Shown here: piece by piece, positions 40,330-49,753 of the stretch
Layout of the letters: every line of letters starts with the position of its first letter
How positions within the stretch are numbered: position 1 is the first letter of the stretch
Source of the DNA: Halobacterium litoreum
GTDB taxonomy: Archaea > Halobacteriota > Halobacteria > Halobacteriales > Halobacteriaceae
NCBI RefSeq assembly: GCF_021233415.1
Contig: NZ_CP089466.1
Coordinates: forward strand, 1-64,000
Direction of reading: 5' to 3'
DNA: 64,000 bases
Notes under the pieces: model-generated
Database searches by the model: none
What the model was told of the DNA's origin: nothing
Seen by the model: only the letters and a program-made list of their open reading frames with translations
Translations under genes and position numbers: made by a program

Positions 40330-41497
40330 CGCCCTCCACCGCCGCGACGACGCGCTCGCGGTCGAACAGCGTCTCTTCTGCGCCGTAGAGGTCGCGGGCG
40401 AGGCGCTCCGTCAGCACGAGGTTCGTAATCGGGCCCTGGTAGAGGCCGCCGGCGCGGTAGACGTCGCCGTTCTGGACGGCGGTGAGGTTGCTCGCGGCGG
40501 CGTGGTCTTCGAGGGACGCGACGACGGTGTTCCGGAACTCGGCGTCGGTCTTGGCCTCGTAGCCGCGCAGCAACAACACCTCGGGGTCGACGTTCAGCAG
40601 CGTCTCCACGTCGATGGCGGCCCGCGTGCCGTGGAAGTCCTTGACGCCGGACTCGGCGAGCGCGTCCCGGACGTTCAGGTCGCGGAGGTGTTTGAAGCCG
40701 GTGCCGCCGCCGATTACGTACGGGTAGAACTCCGTCGGCTGGTCGCCGATACCCCAGACGACGGCGACTTCGGGGCGGTCGCCCGCGCTCGGGACGACCG
40801 GCGCGAGGTTCGACTGGAAGTCGTCGTGAATCGACTCGAAGGCCTCGTAGCGGTCGGTTCGCTGGAACACCTGTGCGAGTTTCTCGAACCCCTCCATCAG
40901 GGTGTAGTAGCGGTAGTCGTCGTGCCACGGGTAGTGCTGGGCGTAGATGCAGTTCCCGAACAGCGGCGCGACGCGCTCCTCGATTTCGGCCACGTCCTTC
41001 TCGGACCACCCCTCGAAGCGGTTCATCAGGAAGTTCGGGTCCATCACGTGGATGTCGGCGTCGAGGTCGAGGAACCGCTCCTTGCTCACGCCGTCCTGGA
41101 ACAGCGACACCATCCCGCTCTTGTCGACCGAGAGTCCGTCTATCGCGTCGTAGTACTGGGTGTGGTAGCGGCTCGTGAGCCACAGCGCTTCCGGCGGTTC
41201 GAGGCCGAGCGCGACGCCCATATCCGCCCAACTCCCGTTGTTCGCGACCCACGTCTCGGGGACGCCGTCGAACTCGACGGCGCCGACCGGCTCCATCGAC
41301 ACCGCGTACGACGCGCTCGCGTCCGTGTCTCCGGAGCCGGCGGTCTCCGCGTCGGTCGTGGGAGCGCCGGTCGTCTGCGTCGTCTCGTCGTCCGTGGCGG
41401 GGGACGTACAACCGGCGAGCGCGCCGCCGAGCAGCGTCGCGCCGCCAGCGAGGTACGTTCGCCGCGTCAGTCCGTCGTCGTCTGACTCTCCGAACAT
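40322..41497 (-). CDS. ABC importer substrate-binding lipoprotein (iron/siderophore type)
   Basis: 391 residues from ATG 41497. The twin-arginine signal TRRTYLAGGATLLGGALAGC ends in a lipobox Cys, so it is Tat-exported and anchored. A Thr/Ser/Asp-rich linker is followed by the class III binding-protein fold (FepB/BtuF-like): VETWVANNGSWADMGVALG-type first lobe, a long connecting helix EKLAQVFQRTDRYEAFESIHDDF, and DVETLLNVDPEVLLLRGYEAK. Iron control is suggested by palindromes touching the start codon (41501-41516). No permease or ATPase is adjacent; they must be elsewhere. Confidence 0.82.
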   Translation of the reverse strand: MFGESDDDGLTRRTYLAGGATLLGGALAGCTSPATDDETTQTTGAPTTDAETAGSGDTDASASYAVSMEPVGAVEFDGVPETWVANNGSWADMGVALGLEPPEALWLTSRYHTQYYDAIDGLSVDKSGMVSLFQDGVSKERFLDLDADIHVMDPNFLMNRFEGWSEKDVAEIEERVAPLFGNCIYAQHYPWHDDYRYYTLMEGFEKLAQVFQRTDRYEAFESIHDDFQSNLAPVVPSAGDRPEVAVVWGIGDQPTEFYPYVIGGGTGFKHLRDLNVRDALAESGVKDFHGTRAAIDVETLLNVDPEVLLLRGYEAKTDAEFRNTVVASLEDHAAASNLTAVQNGDVYRAGGLYQGPITNLVLTERLARDLYGAEETLFDRERVVAAVEGDV

Positions 41498-41500
41498 GGT

Positions 41501-41516
41501 TTTAGGCTCGCCTAAA
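41501..41516. promoter_or_regulatory. DtxR/SirR-type iron box, perfect palindrome
   Basis: TTTAGGC-TC-GCCTAAA with 7-base perfect arms, ending 3 bases before the ATG at 41497. It overlaps a TATA-like TTTATTTA read on the minus strand. The half-site TTAGG/CCTAA matches what I recall for haloarchaeal iron-dependent DtxR-family regulators. Confidence 0.75.
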
Positions 41517-41534
41517 TAAACATACGTGTTCCGA

Positions 41535-41550
41535 TTTAGGCCGGCCAAAA
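41535..41550. promoter_or_regulatory. Second, imperfect iron box
   Basis: TTTAGGC-CG-GCCAAAA has the same half-site spaced identically, with one mismatch. It is centred 34 bases upstream of the first box, so two dimers could bracket the promoter. Confidence 0.55.
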
Positions 41551-41577
41551 GACGGCGCCGTGTCGGCGGAACGGCCG

Positions 41578-42201
41578 CTACTGGAGGTCGGCGCGCCCGC
41601 TCGTCGCGTCCGCGAGGCGCTCCCGCAGGCCGTCGGCGTCCTCGCGGGCCACCGTCACCTCGAAGGCGACGTTCTCGCCGTAGTCGGCGTCGAACTCGCA
41701 GTCCGCGCTCTCCAGAATCCCCCGCACCGTCCCCGAGTCGTCGTAGTCCACGGCGACCGTCAGGCGCTCCTGCGGGCGCTGCTCGACGACGCCGGCGGCG
41801 TCCAACGCGTCCTTCACGGCCCGCGAGTACGCCCGCGCCAGCCCGCCGACACCGAGGTTCGTACCGCCGTAGTACCGGGTCACGACGACCACGGCGTTCT
41901 CCACGTCGCGCTGCTGGAGGACGTTCAGCGCCGGCTTCCCCGCCGAGCCGGTCGGCTCGCCGTCGTCGCTCTGGTACTCCCGAAGCATGTGCCCGGAGCC
42001 GGGGCCGCCGGACTCCACGCGAACCCGATAACAGGGAACGTTGTGCGTCGCGTCCGCGTGGCGCTCCCGGACCTCCGCGACGAACGCTTCGGCCTCGTCG
42101 ACGGTGGCCGCCGGACTCGCGTACCCGATGAACTCCGAGCCCTGCACCTCGAATCTGGCGTCGCCCCGCCCGGCGAGCGTGCGGTACGCGTCTGTCACGT
42201 C
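41578..42201 (-). CDS. YigZ/IMPACT-family protein
   Basis: About 207 residues from the GTG at 42201 (TDAYRTLAGRG...); a TTG at 42246 would add 15 residues. Family signature: FEVQGSEFIGYASPA, AFVAEVRERHADATHNVPCYRV, MLREYQSDDGEPTGSAGKPALNVLQQRDVENAVVVVTRYYGGTNLGVGGLARAYS in outline (DDGEPTGSAGKP and TRYYGGTNLGVGGL are diagnostic). A C-terminal ferredoxin-like domain follows. Relatives regulate translation or bind nucleic acid; the archaeal role is unknown. It is divergent from a small membrane protein gene. Confidence 0.87.
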   Translation of the reverse strand, partial: DVTDAYRTLAGRGDARFEVQGSEFIGYASPAATVDEAEAFVAEVRERHADATHNVPCYRVRVESGGPGSGHMLREYQSDDGEPTGSAGKPALNVLQQRDVENAVVVVTRYYGGTNLGVGGLARAYSRAVKDALDAAGVVEQRPQERLTVAVDYDDSGTVRGILESADCEFDADYGENVAFEVTVAREDADGLRERLADATSGRADLQ

Positions 42202-42281
42202 CGCGTCTCGGACGCCCAACGGGTTCTCGCTTGCGGTTCCGCCCAAAGGATTATGCCCGCGCTCTCGCTAGTCTACCCCGA

Positions 42282-42578
42282 ATGGCCGACCTGTCGACGC
42301 CCGACCTCCTCTACATCGTCTCCAGTGTCGCCCTCTCGCTGTCCGGACTCGCGATGGTGTCGATTGCCGCCAACGCCTACCTCGAGACCGAGCGCCGAGA
42401 GATGCTGCTGCTCGCCATCGGCTTCGTCATCGTCGTCGCCGCCGCGATTTCCACGACCGTCTCTGCGTTCAAACAGGAGTTCGCGGACGCCGTCGTTCTC
42501 CTCACCGTGAACTACGCGTTCACCACCGTCGGCTACCTGTTCATCATCGCGAGCGTCCTGACTCGCGGCCGCGACTAG
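42282..42578 (+). CDS. Small haloarchaeal three-span membrane protein
   Basis: 98 residues from ATG 42282. Three hydrophobic spans are visible: LYIVSSVALSLSGLAMVSIAANAY, MLLLAIGFVIVVAAAIS and LTVNYAFTTVGYLFIIASVL. The short loop ETERREM after span 1 and FKQEFADA after span 2 are typical of a haloarchaeal family often found beside regulators. No function is known. Its last 4 bases overlap the convergent ACT-domain gene. Confidence 0.65.
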   Translation: MADLSTPDLLYIVSSVALSLSGLAMVSIAANAYLETERREMLLLAIGFVIVVAAAISTTVSAFKQEFADAVVLLTVNYAFTTVGYLFIIASVLTRGRD

Positions 42579-43078
42579 GAGAGTTCCACCGACCGCACGA
42601 ACGGCAGCGCCATCAGTTCCGTCAACACGTCACCGGGCAGGTCCTCGTCCGTCACGAGGTAGAGCCGCGGCTCGTCCGTGAACTCCGGGTCCTCGCTTAT
42701 CGTCTGGCGGATGCTGATGCCGCGGTCCGCGAGCAGACCCGCGACCTCGGCGACGATACCGGACTCGTCGGCGTCCTGCACCTCGACCGTGACCACCGTC
42801 AAATCGAGCACGGGCGCGAGGTCCATCAGGCTCGGAATCTGGGAGATGTTCTGGAAGATGCGCCGTAGTTCGTCGTCCGCGAGAATCGCCTCCGTCGTCG
42901 AGTCCACCACGCGCCGGTCGACGCCCGCCTCCGCGGCGACCTGCGTGTACGGAATCTCGATGTCGCCGGACACCACCCGGCCGTCGTCGTTCACGGAGAA
43001 GCCCCGCTCGAGCAGCAGGCGGATGACGGCCTGCTGGCCGGGGCTCCCCTCGAACTTCTGCATGATGTCCTGGAACAT
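42575..43078 (-). CDS. ACT-domain regulatory protein
   Basis: 167 residues from ATG 43078 (MFQDIMQKFEGSPGQQ). The N-terminal half is a helix-turn-helix-like segment (AVIRLLLERGFSVNDDGRVV, DIEIPYTQVAAEAGVDRRVVDSTTEAIL). The C-terminal half is an ACT domain (TVVTVEVQDADESGIVAEVAGLLADRGISIRQTISEDPEF) with the Gly-x-hinge for ligand binding. It probably senses an amino acid and controls its biosynthesis, by family knowledge. Confidence 0.8.
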   Translation of the reverse strand: MFQDIMQKFEGSPGQQAVIRLLLERGFSVNDDGRVVSGDIEIPYTQVAAEAGVDRRVVDSTTEAILADDELRRIFQNISQIPSLMDLAPVLDLTVVTVEVQDADESGIVAEVAGLLADRGISIRQTISEDPEFTDEPRLYLVTDEDLPGDVLTELMALPFVRSVELS

Positions 43079-43123
43079 ACGACGACCCACGGAACCCCCA
43101 CGTAAAACGTTCGCGTCCCCGGG

Positions 43124-43957
43124 TCAGGTGGCGGTGTCCGGCCACACGGCGACGGCGGCGGCGCCGAGGCTCGCGGCGACCCACGCGAGCAGGCCGAGCG
43201 CGCTCGCGACCGGCGACGCCGTGGCGACAGTCGGCGTCTCCGCGAGCGCCGGCCCGACTGCGAGTTCGAAGACGAGGCCGCGGAACGCGCTCGCGGGGCT
43301 CAGGCCGGCAAGCGGCGCAATCGACCCGGGGTCGACGAGGCCGCCGGACGCGAGCGCGACGAGCGCGAGGTCGAGGCCGACGGCGACGGCGACGAGCACG
43401 CCGACCGACGCGCCGAGCGCTTCGCGCTGGCTGCGCGTCGCGGCGGACACCGCGAGCGCGAGCGCCACCGCGACGAGCGCGTACGCCGCGACGAACACCG
43501 CGAACCGCACGAACACGACGGGGGTGTCGCCGGCGGCGTGCGTCGCGAAGTACGACGCGGGTTCGGTCGCGCCGAGACTCGACGCGACGCCCGCCGCGCC
43601 GAGCGCGACGAGCACGACCGCGAGTACGGCGGCCGCACGCCCGAGGAACACGCCGAGGACGTACTCGGCGCGCGTCACCGGGTACGTCCGAATCACGTCG
43701 AGTTCGCCGCGGTCGGCGTCGCCGCGCACGGACTGGTAGACGAACGCGAACGCCACCGTCGGCACCAACACCTCCACCGGGAGCAGGAGGTCGAACGTCA
43801 GCGAGACGTAGCCGCCCGGTGACCCCATCGCGGCGCCGCCGAGGCCGACGATGACCGCGGCGAACGCGGCGGCGACGAGGACGAGCGTGCGGTTCCGGGC
43901 GACCGTGCGGAGTTCGCGTTCGACGACGACGAGCACGCGCTCGCGTCGCCCCATCAC
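43124..43957 (-). CDS. nosY: ABC permease NosY-like
   Basis: 277 residues with about six spans. It starts RVLVVVERELRTVARNRTLVLVAAAFA, as in NosY and ABC-2 permeases, and has a large luminal loop after span 1 with VLVPTVAFAFVYQSVRGDADRGELDVIRTYPVTRAEYVLG, the coupling motif. It pairs with the ATPase upstream (4-base overlap). In nitrous oxide reductase assembly NosDFY handles sulfur or copper for NosZ, per published work. The window lacks nosZ. Confidence 0.82.
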   Translation of the reverse strand: MMGRRERVLVVVERELRTVARNRTLVLVAAAFAAVIVGLGGAAMGSPGGYVSLTFDLLLPVEVLVPTVAFAFVYQSVRGDADRGELDVIRTYPVTRAEYVLGVFLGRAAAVLAVVLVALGAAGVASSLGATEPASYFATHAAGDTPVVFVRFAVFVAAYALVAVALALAVSAATRSQREALGASVGVLVAVAVGLDLALVALASGGLVDPGSIAPLAGLSPASAFRGLVFELAVGPALAETPTVATASPVASALGLLAWVAASLGAAAVAVWPDTAT

Positions 43958-44694
43958 GCGTCACCCCCGGGCCGGACCGCGCGCACGTCCACCGACGACC
44001 GGTCGGTCGCGCGCACCGTCTGCGAGAACGCGTCGCGGAGCGTCTCCGCGCCCGTCTCGGCGAGCAGGTCGGCGGGCGCGCCGTCCAACGCGAGGGCGCC
44101 GTCCGCGAGCAACACCACGCGGTCCGCGCGCGCCTCGACGGCGGCGAGGTCGTGGCTCGCGAGGACGACGAGCCGGTCGTCGGTCGCGAGGTCGCTCGCG
44201 ACGCCGAAGATGTGGTCCGCGACGTCCGGGTCGAGGCCGGACGTGGGTTCGTCGAGGACGACCACGGGCGGGTCGCCGACGAGCGCCTGCGCCAACCCGA
44301 GCAGCCGGGTCATCCCGCCGGAGAGCGCTTCGACGCGGCGGTCGGCGGCGCCCGCCAGTCCGACGCGGTCGAGCAGCGCCGCGGGGTCGGTGTCGGCGTC
44401 CACGAGGTCGGCGTAGAACGCCACGGTCTCGCGGACCGTGAACCCCGACCGGAACTGCGGGGACTGGGGGAGGTACGCGACGCTCCGCGCGCCGCCGTCG
44501 GGGCGCGTGACGGTTCCCGCGTCGGGCGCTCGGAGGCCCGCGAGCAGTTCCAGCGCCGTCGTCTTCCCGGCGCCGTTCGGGCCGACGAGCGCCGTCAGGT
44601 GGCCCGCGTCGAGGGTCGCGGTCACGTCGTCGAGGATGGACACGTCCCCGAATCCGAACGAGACGCCGTCGACGGCGAGGGTCGCGTCGGTCAC
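43954..44694 (-). CDS. nosF: ABC ATPase NosF-like
   Basis: 246 residues from GTG 44694, overlapping the nosD stop. Walker A GPNGAGKTT, Q-loop YLPQSPQF, signature LSGGMTRLL (with Met-Thr in place of the usual Gly-Gln), Walker B PVVVLDEPTSGLD and switch LASHD are visible. The position between nosD and nosY makes the NosF assignment firm. Confidence 0.87.
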   Translation of the reverse strand: MTDATLAVDGVSFGFGDVSILDDVTATLDAGHLTALVGPNGAGKTTALELLAGLRAPDAGTVTRPDGGARSVAYLPQSPQFRSGFTVRETVAFYADLVDADTDPAALLDRVGLAGAADRRVEALSGGMTRLLGLAQALVGDPPVVVLDEPTSGLDPDVADHIFGVASDLATDDRLVVLASHDLAAVEARADRVVLLADGALALDGAPADLLAETGAETLRDAFSQTVRATDRSSVDVRAVRPGGDA

Positions 44695-46604
44695 GCCGCC
44701 ACCTCCGTCTCGTTCCCGCGGACGGCCGCCAGCACGTCCGGGCGCGCCGGCGTCACGCGCGGCGCGGTGTCGACCACGCCGGCCTCCCGCAGGCCGGGGA
44801 CGGTGCTCTGGACCTCGCGCAGGACCGCGACGGCGGGCGACCGGGCGAGCGTGTACGCGCCCGGCGCGTCGTGGATGTGCGCGTCGACGCCGCCGGTCGG
44901 GCGGAACGCGCGGTCGTAGGAGCCGTCGCCGTCCCGGTCGTCGGCGGGCATCGCGCCCCAGTAGTTCCCGGCGCCGTCGACGGTCCACACGCGCAGCGCG
45001 CCGAGGTCCGTCTCCACGGGTTTCTCGTTGTCGACGACGTCGTTCGCGGTGACGAGGTTCGTCGGGAGCGACGCCTCGCCGCGGAGGCCGACGTCGTTCC
45101 CGACGATGGTGTTCCGTTCGACGAGCGACCGGTAGCCGAGCACGTCGATGCCGTGGCCGTTGTCCGCGAGGACGTTCCCCGCGTAGTAGGACGTCGCCCC
45201 GGCGGTGGAGATGCCGACCTCCGCGTCCCGCACGACGTTGTCCACGACGAGATTCCCGGTCGGGCGCGTCATCACGATGACGCCGGTCCGCACGCCGCTG
45301 GCGGTGTTGTTCCGGACGAGCGCGTCCGACGTGTACATCTCGTGGACGCCGAAGCGCTGCCCGCGGAACACGTTGTCGCGCACGACGACGCCGTCGGCGC
45401 GGTGCGTGTAGACGCCGTCGCGGCCGCCGACGAACTCGCTGTCCTCGACGACGATTCGGTCGTACATCGCGACGACGCCCATGAACCCCTGCAGGGGGTC
45501 GTCGGTGCCGTTCACGCGCACGTCCCGGACGACGGCGCCGGCGCTCTCGAGGACGATGACGCCGCTCGCGCCCGTCTCAACCGTGACTCCCGAGACGAGC
45601 GACTCGCTCGCGTCGAACAGTTTGACGGCCGCGTCCCCGCGTCCGTAGGCGAGTTCGATGCTCCGTGACCAGTTCACGTCGAGTTCCGAGTCGTTCAGTT
45701 GGCTCCGGCGACTCCCGACGTCGCCGACGCCGGCGACGTGGAGGTCGGTGAGACCGGCCCGCGGCGCGGCGAGCGCGAACACGGTCCCGTTCCCGTCGCC
45801 GACGACACGCGTCTCGGGGCCGACGCCGGACACGGTTATCGACTTGTTCACGGTGACGCCGCCGGTCTCGTAGGTGCCCGCCGGCAGTTCGACGGTGGTG
45901 TTCGGCGGGGCGGCCGCGACGGCGGCTTCGAGGGTCGGCGCGTCCTCGCCGACGACCACCGACGTCGGGCGGTCCCGGAGCGTTCGCGCGTCGGCGACGC
46001 GCTCGTCGGCCCACCCCGACGCGTTCGCCACCGCCGACCGGAAGCGCTCCGTGGTCAGTCGGCGCTCCGCGTCGACGCGCTCGGCGACCTCGCTCCACGG
46101 CACCACGCTCCCGCCGTACTCGTCGGCGAACGCCGCCGCGGCCGACTCGTCGCTGAACGGCACGGCGACGGGGCCGCCGGGACTGCGCGCTCGACTCCCG
46201 ACGACCACGACCGTCTCGCTCGCGGGTTCGAAGCCGACGAACCGCGTCGGCTTCAGGTAGCCAGCGTCCGTAAGCGAGACGTTCGTGCCGGCGTAGTCCG
46301 AGACGAACAGTTCGACCGCGCTCCCGAACTGGCGCTCGTGGCCGGTTCGAGCCCGCTCCTCGAGGAACGCCTCGACGCCGTAGTAGCCGACCGCGTACTC
46401 GAACCCCGAGTAGTACGCTTGGACGCGCGGGACGGACACCCCGCGTTCTCGCGCTTCCTGCACAGCGGCGCTCGTGAGGCCGAGTTGGAGCGTGTCGTCG
46501 AACGGCGCCGGTTCTCGCTCGCCGCCGCTCACGGGGAGCGCCAGCGAGTAACTCAGCAACGCGAGCACCACGGCGAGCACCGCGAGGAGTTCTCGCGCCG
46601 CCAT
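44691..46604 (-). CDS. nosD: NosD-type parallel beta-helix protein with NosL-like N-terminal half
   Basis: 637 residues from ATG 46604. It has an N-terminal signal/anchor (ELLAVLAVVLALLSYSLAL). Residues about 90-173 align by eye to the NosL encoded upstream: ELFVSDYAG matches AFYVTDYSA, and VPFSDESAAAAFADEYGG matches VAFGDEADAEAFADEHGG. The copper CxxC of NosL is absent. From about residue 220 follows the NosD right-handed beta-helix (TYETGGVTVNKSITVSG, then many NxVxxN-type coils such as VVRDNVFRGQRFGVHEM). It probably works in the cell-surface compartment with NosFY. Confidence 0.85.
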   Translation of the reverse strand: MAARELLAVLAVVLALLSYSLALPVSGGEREPAPFDDTLQLGLTSAAVQEARERGVSVPRVQAYYSGFEYAVGYYGVEAFLEERARTGHERQFGSAVELFVSDYAGTNVSLTDAGYLKPTRFVGFEPASETVVVVGSRARSPGGPVAVPFSDESAAAAFADEYGGSVVPWSEVAERVDAERRLTTERFRSAVANASGWADERVADARTLRDRPTSVVVGEDAPTLEAAVAAAPPNTTVELPAGTYETGGVTVNKSITVSGVGPETRVVGDGNGTVFALAAPRAGLTDLHVAGVGDVGSRRSQLNDSELDVNWSRSIELAYGRGDAAVKLFDASESLVSGVTVETGASGVIVLESAGAVVRDVRVNGTDDPLQGFMGVVAMYDRIVVEDSEFVGGRDGVYTHRADGVVVRDNVFRGQRFGVHEMYTSDALVRNNTASGVRTGVIVMTRPTGNLVVDNVVRDAEVGISTAGATSYYAGNVLADNGHGIDVLGYRSLVERNTIVGNDVGLRGEASLPTNLVTANDVVDNEKPVETDLGALRVWTVDGAGNYWGAMPADDRDGDGSYDRAFRPTGGVDAHIHDAPGAYTLARSPAVAVLREVQSTVPGLREAGVVDTAPRVTPARPDVLAAVRGNETEVAA

Positions 46605-46605
46605 C

Positions 46606-47232
46606 TCACATCCCGAGCGAGGCAATCATCGTCGGCGTCACGTCGCCGAAGGACGCGAGTTTGCCGCCGTGTTCGTCCGCGAACGCCTCGGCGTCGGCCT
46701 CGTCGCCGAACGCGACGAGGTCCCGCCCCATCGCGCCGACGACGTCGGACCCGACGACGAACGTGACGTCTTCCGCGTCCGCGAACGCCTCGGCGGTCGG
46801 GTGCGTAGAGATGAGCTTCTGGCCGCCGTCCGTGCGAATCTCGTAGTCGACCGCCGAGTAGTCAGTGACGTAGAACGCCTCGCGGTCCCAGTCGTCGTGC
46901 TCGAAGTCGTACTGGAACGCCTCCCACGTGCTGTCGAAGCGCGCGGGGTTGTCGTGGCCGCTCGGCTGCTCGTCCGCGTAGAAAATCTCGGCCGTCGGGC
47001 CGGGGTGGTTCGGAATCACCATCCCGCAGACGTCACAGGTGGCGGATTCGCCGAGCGTGACCGGCTCGGGCGCGTCGTCGCCGCCGCCAGAACTGGAGAG
47101 ACAGCCCGCGAGCCCCGCGACGCCAGCGGCGCTCGCGCCCTGGAGGACGCGACGGCGCGTGACGCCGCGTTCGGTGCAGTCCGTCGACGCGGTCCCGGGC
47201 GACTGGTCGTGGGTGGTGTCGTCTTTGCACAT
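46606..47232 (-). CDS. nosL: NosL copper chaperone lipoprotein
   Basis: 208 residues from ATG 47232 (MCKDDTTHD). A twin-arginine signal (TRRRVLQGASAAGVAGLAGC) has a lipobox Cys. The copper site is CDVCGMVI followed by the conserved Met/Gly, then the DUF/NosL fold with DSTWEAFQYDFEHDDW, AFYVTDYSAVDY and VAFGDEADAEAFADEHGG. It delivers Cu(I) to apo-NosZ by family knowledge. It is the first gene of nosLDFY and is spaced one base from nosD. Confidence 0.9.
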   Translation of the reverse strand: MCKDDTTHDQSPGTASTDCTERGVTRRRVLQGASAAGVAGLAGCLSSSGGGDDAPEPVTLGESATCDVCGMVIPNHPGPTAEIFYADEQPSGHDNPARFDSTWEAFQYDFEHDDWDREAFYVTDYSAVDYEIRTDGGQKLISTHPTAEAFADAEDVTFVVGSDVVGAMGRDLVAFGDEADAEAFADEHGGKLASFGDVTPTMIASLGM

Positions 47233-47461
47233 GAGTGGGAACCCAGCGAGTGGTCGTGGGACGCACGTAGGCGACTCGCGGATAAGTGGCGACCGGGGAT
47301 TCTCGGGCGCTGGGAACGCCGAGGGACGCACCGGACTCCCTCACACGAGCGAGACGGGACAGTCGGTCACCGAGGCGACGGCAGTGGACGACACGGACAA
47401 CACTACCGCGGTCGTCGCCCGGCGGCGAGTAGCATTTAGTGGTGGCGTCCGTTCCCCCGCT

Positions 47462-48040
47462 ATGCGCCAACTCGACGCGTGTGACTTCTGTGGCGACGCC
47501 CCCGAGGGCGTCTTCGAGGTCGTGCCCGCGACCGTCCCGGACGGTCCGGTCCGCCTCGCGCTGTGTGCCGACTGCCGGACCACCCTCCAGACCGTCGTCG
47601 ACCCCCTCCTCGACGCCGACGGCGAGCCCGCCGAATCGACGGGCGGGTCGGCCGCCGAACCGGCCAGCGAAGAACTGGCAGCCGAACCGACCGTCGACGA
47701 GCCGTCCCGCTCCTCTCCGCCGGCGTCCGACGACGCCGCGGGCGTCACCATCGAAATCGAGGACGACGACGAGACTGGAGGCGACGAGACGAGCGCGGAC
47801 GCCGGCGACGACAGCGCGGACTCGGGGACGGCGGGCGGCGCGCCGGCGCGCCGGCCGGACGGCTACGCGCAAGTGATTCGCCTCCTCCAGAACCGCGAGG
47901 GCGCGATGCCCCGCGAGGACCTGCGCGCGCTCGCGACGAACGCCTACGACCTCGGCGAACAGACCTTCGAGGACGCCGTCGACGCCGCCATCGACAACGG
48001 CGACGTCGAGGAGTCCGCGGGCGGCCTCCGCACGACGTAG
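47462..48040 (+). CDS. Zinc-finger protein with acidic linker and C-terminal winged-helix-like part
   Basis: 192 residues from ATG 47462. CDFCG at residues 7-11 and CADC about 29 residues later form a likely zinc site. Residues 50-130 are an acidic, Ala/Ser-rich disordered linker. The last 55 residues (YAQVIRLLQNREGAMPREDLRALATNAYDLGEQTFEDAVDAAIDNGDVEESAGG in outline) look like a winged helix. It is probably a DNA- or RNA-associated regulator. The family is otherwise unrecognised. Confidence 0.65.
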   Translation: MRQLDACDFCGDAPEGVFEVVPATVPDGPVRLALCADCRTTLQTVVDPLLDADGEPAESTGGSAAEPASEELAAEPTVDEPSRSSPPASDDAAGVTIEIEDDDETGGDETSADAGDDSADSGTAGGAPARRPDGYAQVIRLLQNREGAMPREDLRALATNAYDLGEQTFEDAVDAAIDNGDVEESAGGLRTT

Positions 48041-48088
48041 CGCGAGCGTCAACTGTTATTACCGTCCCGTCCCCTCTTCGGGATAGCA

Positions 48089-49753
48089 TTGCTGGGTCTC
48101 ATCGGCGGCGCCGTCGTCCTCGCCACGTTCACCGCGGGCGCCGGCACGCTGGCGCTCGTCTGGTATCTCGACCGGTACCGGGGGCGCGCCGGCGCGACCT
48201 GGTTCATGGCGACGCTGTCCGCGCAGTCGCTGTGGGCGTTCTCCTACGGCGTCGGCCTGCTCGTCTCCGAGCGCGCGCTCCGGGCGTACCTCGAAGCGCT
48301 CTCGCTGGTCGGTCTGGTGTGGCTCGGCCCGCTGTTCCTCGGGTTCGCCCTGGAGTACACCGGCCGCACCGACGTCGTCCAGTCGAACGCGTTCCGCGCG
48401 GTGCTCGCCGTCCCCGCGGTCGTCTCCGGTCTCGCCCTGACGCATCCGTTCCACGACCTGCTGTGGCGGAACTTCCGCGCTGCGCCCGTCTTCGACCTCT
48501 CGACGGTCCTGTACGCGATTCAGCCCGCCGGCTACCTCGCGGCCGTCGTCGACGTCGCGACGGTGTCGGTCGCCGTCCTGTTGCTCGTCGAGGCGATGCT
48601 CGCGTACGGTCCGCTCTACCGCCGGGAGGCGATAGCCGTCGCCGCGAGCACGGTGCCGCCCGCCGCCGGCCTCCTCGTCTGGCTGACGAAAACGGGGCCG
48701 TGGCCGGCGCTCAACCTCGGCGTCGCCCTCCTGCTCCCGCACGTCGCGCTCGACGCGTACGCGTTCGTCGGCACCCACATGTTCGGGACGAACCCGACCA
48801 CCCAGCGCGCCGCCGAGCAGAGCGCGCTCGACGACCGCGAAGACCCCCTGTTCGTCGTGGACACGGACGGCCGCGTCGTGAAACTGAACGACCGCGCCGC
48901 CGACCTGTTCGGCGCCGACCCGGACGCGCTCCCGACGCCGTTCGCGGCGATTACCGGCACCGAGTTGGCCGCCCTCCGCGACGCCGGCGAACTCGACGTG
49001 TCGGGGCCGGGCGGCGGCGTCTACGCCGTCTCCTACACGCCACTCGAAGACTCCCGGGACGACTCGGTGGGGGGTATCGTCGCGCTCTACGACATCACCG
49101 AGGAGCGCCAGCGCGAGCAACGCCTCACCGTTCTCAATCGGGTGCTCCGGCACAACCTCCGGAACGAACTCACCGTCGCCACGGGCCACGCCCAGTCCAT
49201 CGCGTCGAAGACCGACGACGACGGCATCGCGTCGCAGGCCGAGATGGTCGCGGACGCCGGCGACCGCCTGCTCTCGGTCGCCGAGAACGCCCGGGACTTC
49301 GAGCGCCTGCAGGAACGGGACGTCCAGCGGACGGCCGTCGACCCGGCGTCGCTGCTCGACCGGGTCCGCGGCGACGTGCGCGAGGACCACCCGGACGCCG
49401 AAATCGACACCGAAATCGGGGTCGAGGGGTCCGTTCGCACGGACCCGGACGTGCTCGCGCTCGCGCTCTCGAACCTCGTGGAGAACGCGATAGCGCACGC
49501 CGACGACCCCGAGCCCGCGGTGTCGATTCGCGTCTCGACGGTCGACGACGCCACCGTCTTCGAGGTGCGCGACGGCAACGAGCGCATCCCCGACATCGAG
49601 ACGGCGACGCTCCACGAGGGCGACGAGACCCAACTCCAGCACGGCCAGGGGATGGGTCTCTGGGTCGTGAACTGGTGTGTCACCGCGCTCGACGGCGACG
49701 TGACCTTCGACTACGACGACGGCAACGTCGTCCGCGTCGCGCTCCCGAACTAG
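48089..49753 (+). CDS. Sensor histidine kinase (7TM sensor, PAS, GHKL)
   Basis: 554 residues from TTG 48089; no ATG or GTG fits better. The N-terminal 220 residues have seven spans of the histidine-kinase 7TM type. Then comes a PAS domain ([29 protein letters not shown]), the phospho-acceptor H355 in [12 protein letters not shown], the N-box [11 protein letters not shown] and a G-box [12 protein letters not shown]. No response regulator is adjacent. The His-Asn-Leu-Arg-Asn-Glu box is the usual haloarchaeal form. The signal is unknown. Confidence 0.88.
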   Translation: MLGLIGGAVVLATFTAGAGTLALVWYLDRYRGRAGATWFMATLSAQSLWAFSYGVGLLVSERALRAYLEALSLVGLVWLGPLFLGFALEYTGRTDVVQSNAFRAVLAVPAVVSGLALTHPFHDLLWRNFRAAPVFDLSTVLYAIQPAGYLAAVVDVATVSVAVLLLVEAMLAYGPLYRREAIAVAASTVPPAAGLLVWLTKTGPWPALNLGVALLLPHVALDAYAFVGTHMFGTNPTTQRAAEQSALDDREDPLFVVDTDGRVVKLNDRAADLFGADPDALPTPFAAITGTELAALRDAGELDVSGPGGGVYAVSYTPLEDSRDDSVGGIVALYDITEERQREQRLTVLNRVLRHNLRNELTVATGHAQSIASKTDDDGIASQAEMVADAGDRLLSVAENARDFERLQERDVQRTAVDPASLLDRVRGDVREDHPDAEIDTEIGVEGSVRTDPDVLALALSNLVENAIAHADDPEPAVSIRVSTVDDATVFEVRDGNERIPDIETATLHEGDETQLQHGQGMGLWVVNWCVTALDGDVTFDYDDGNVVRVALPN

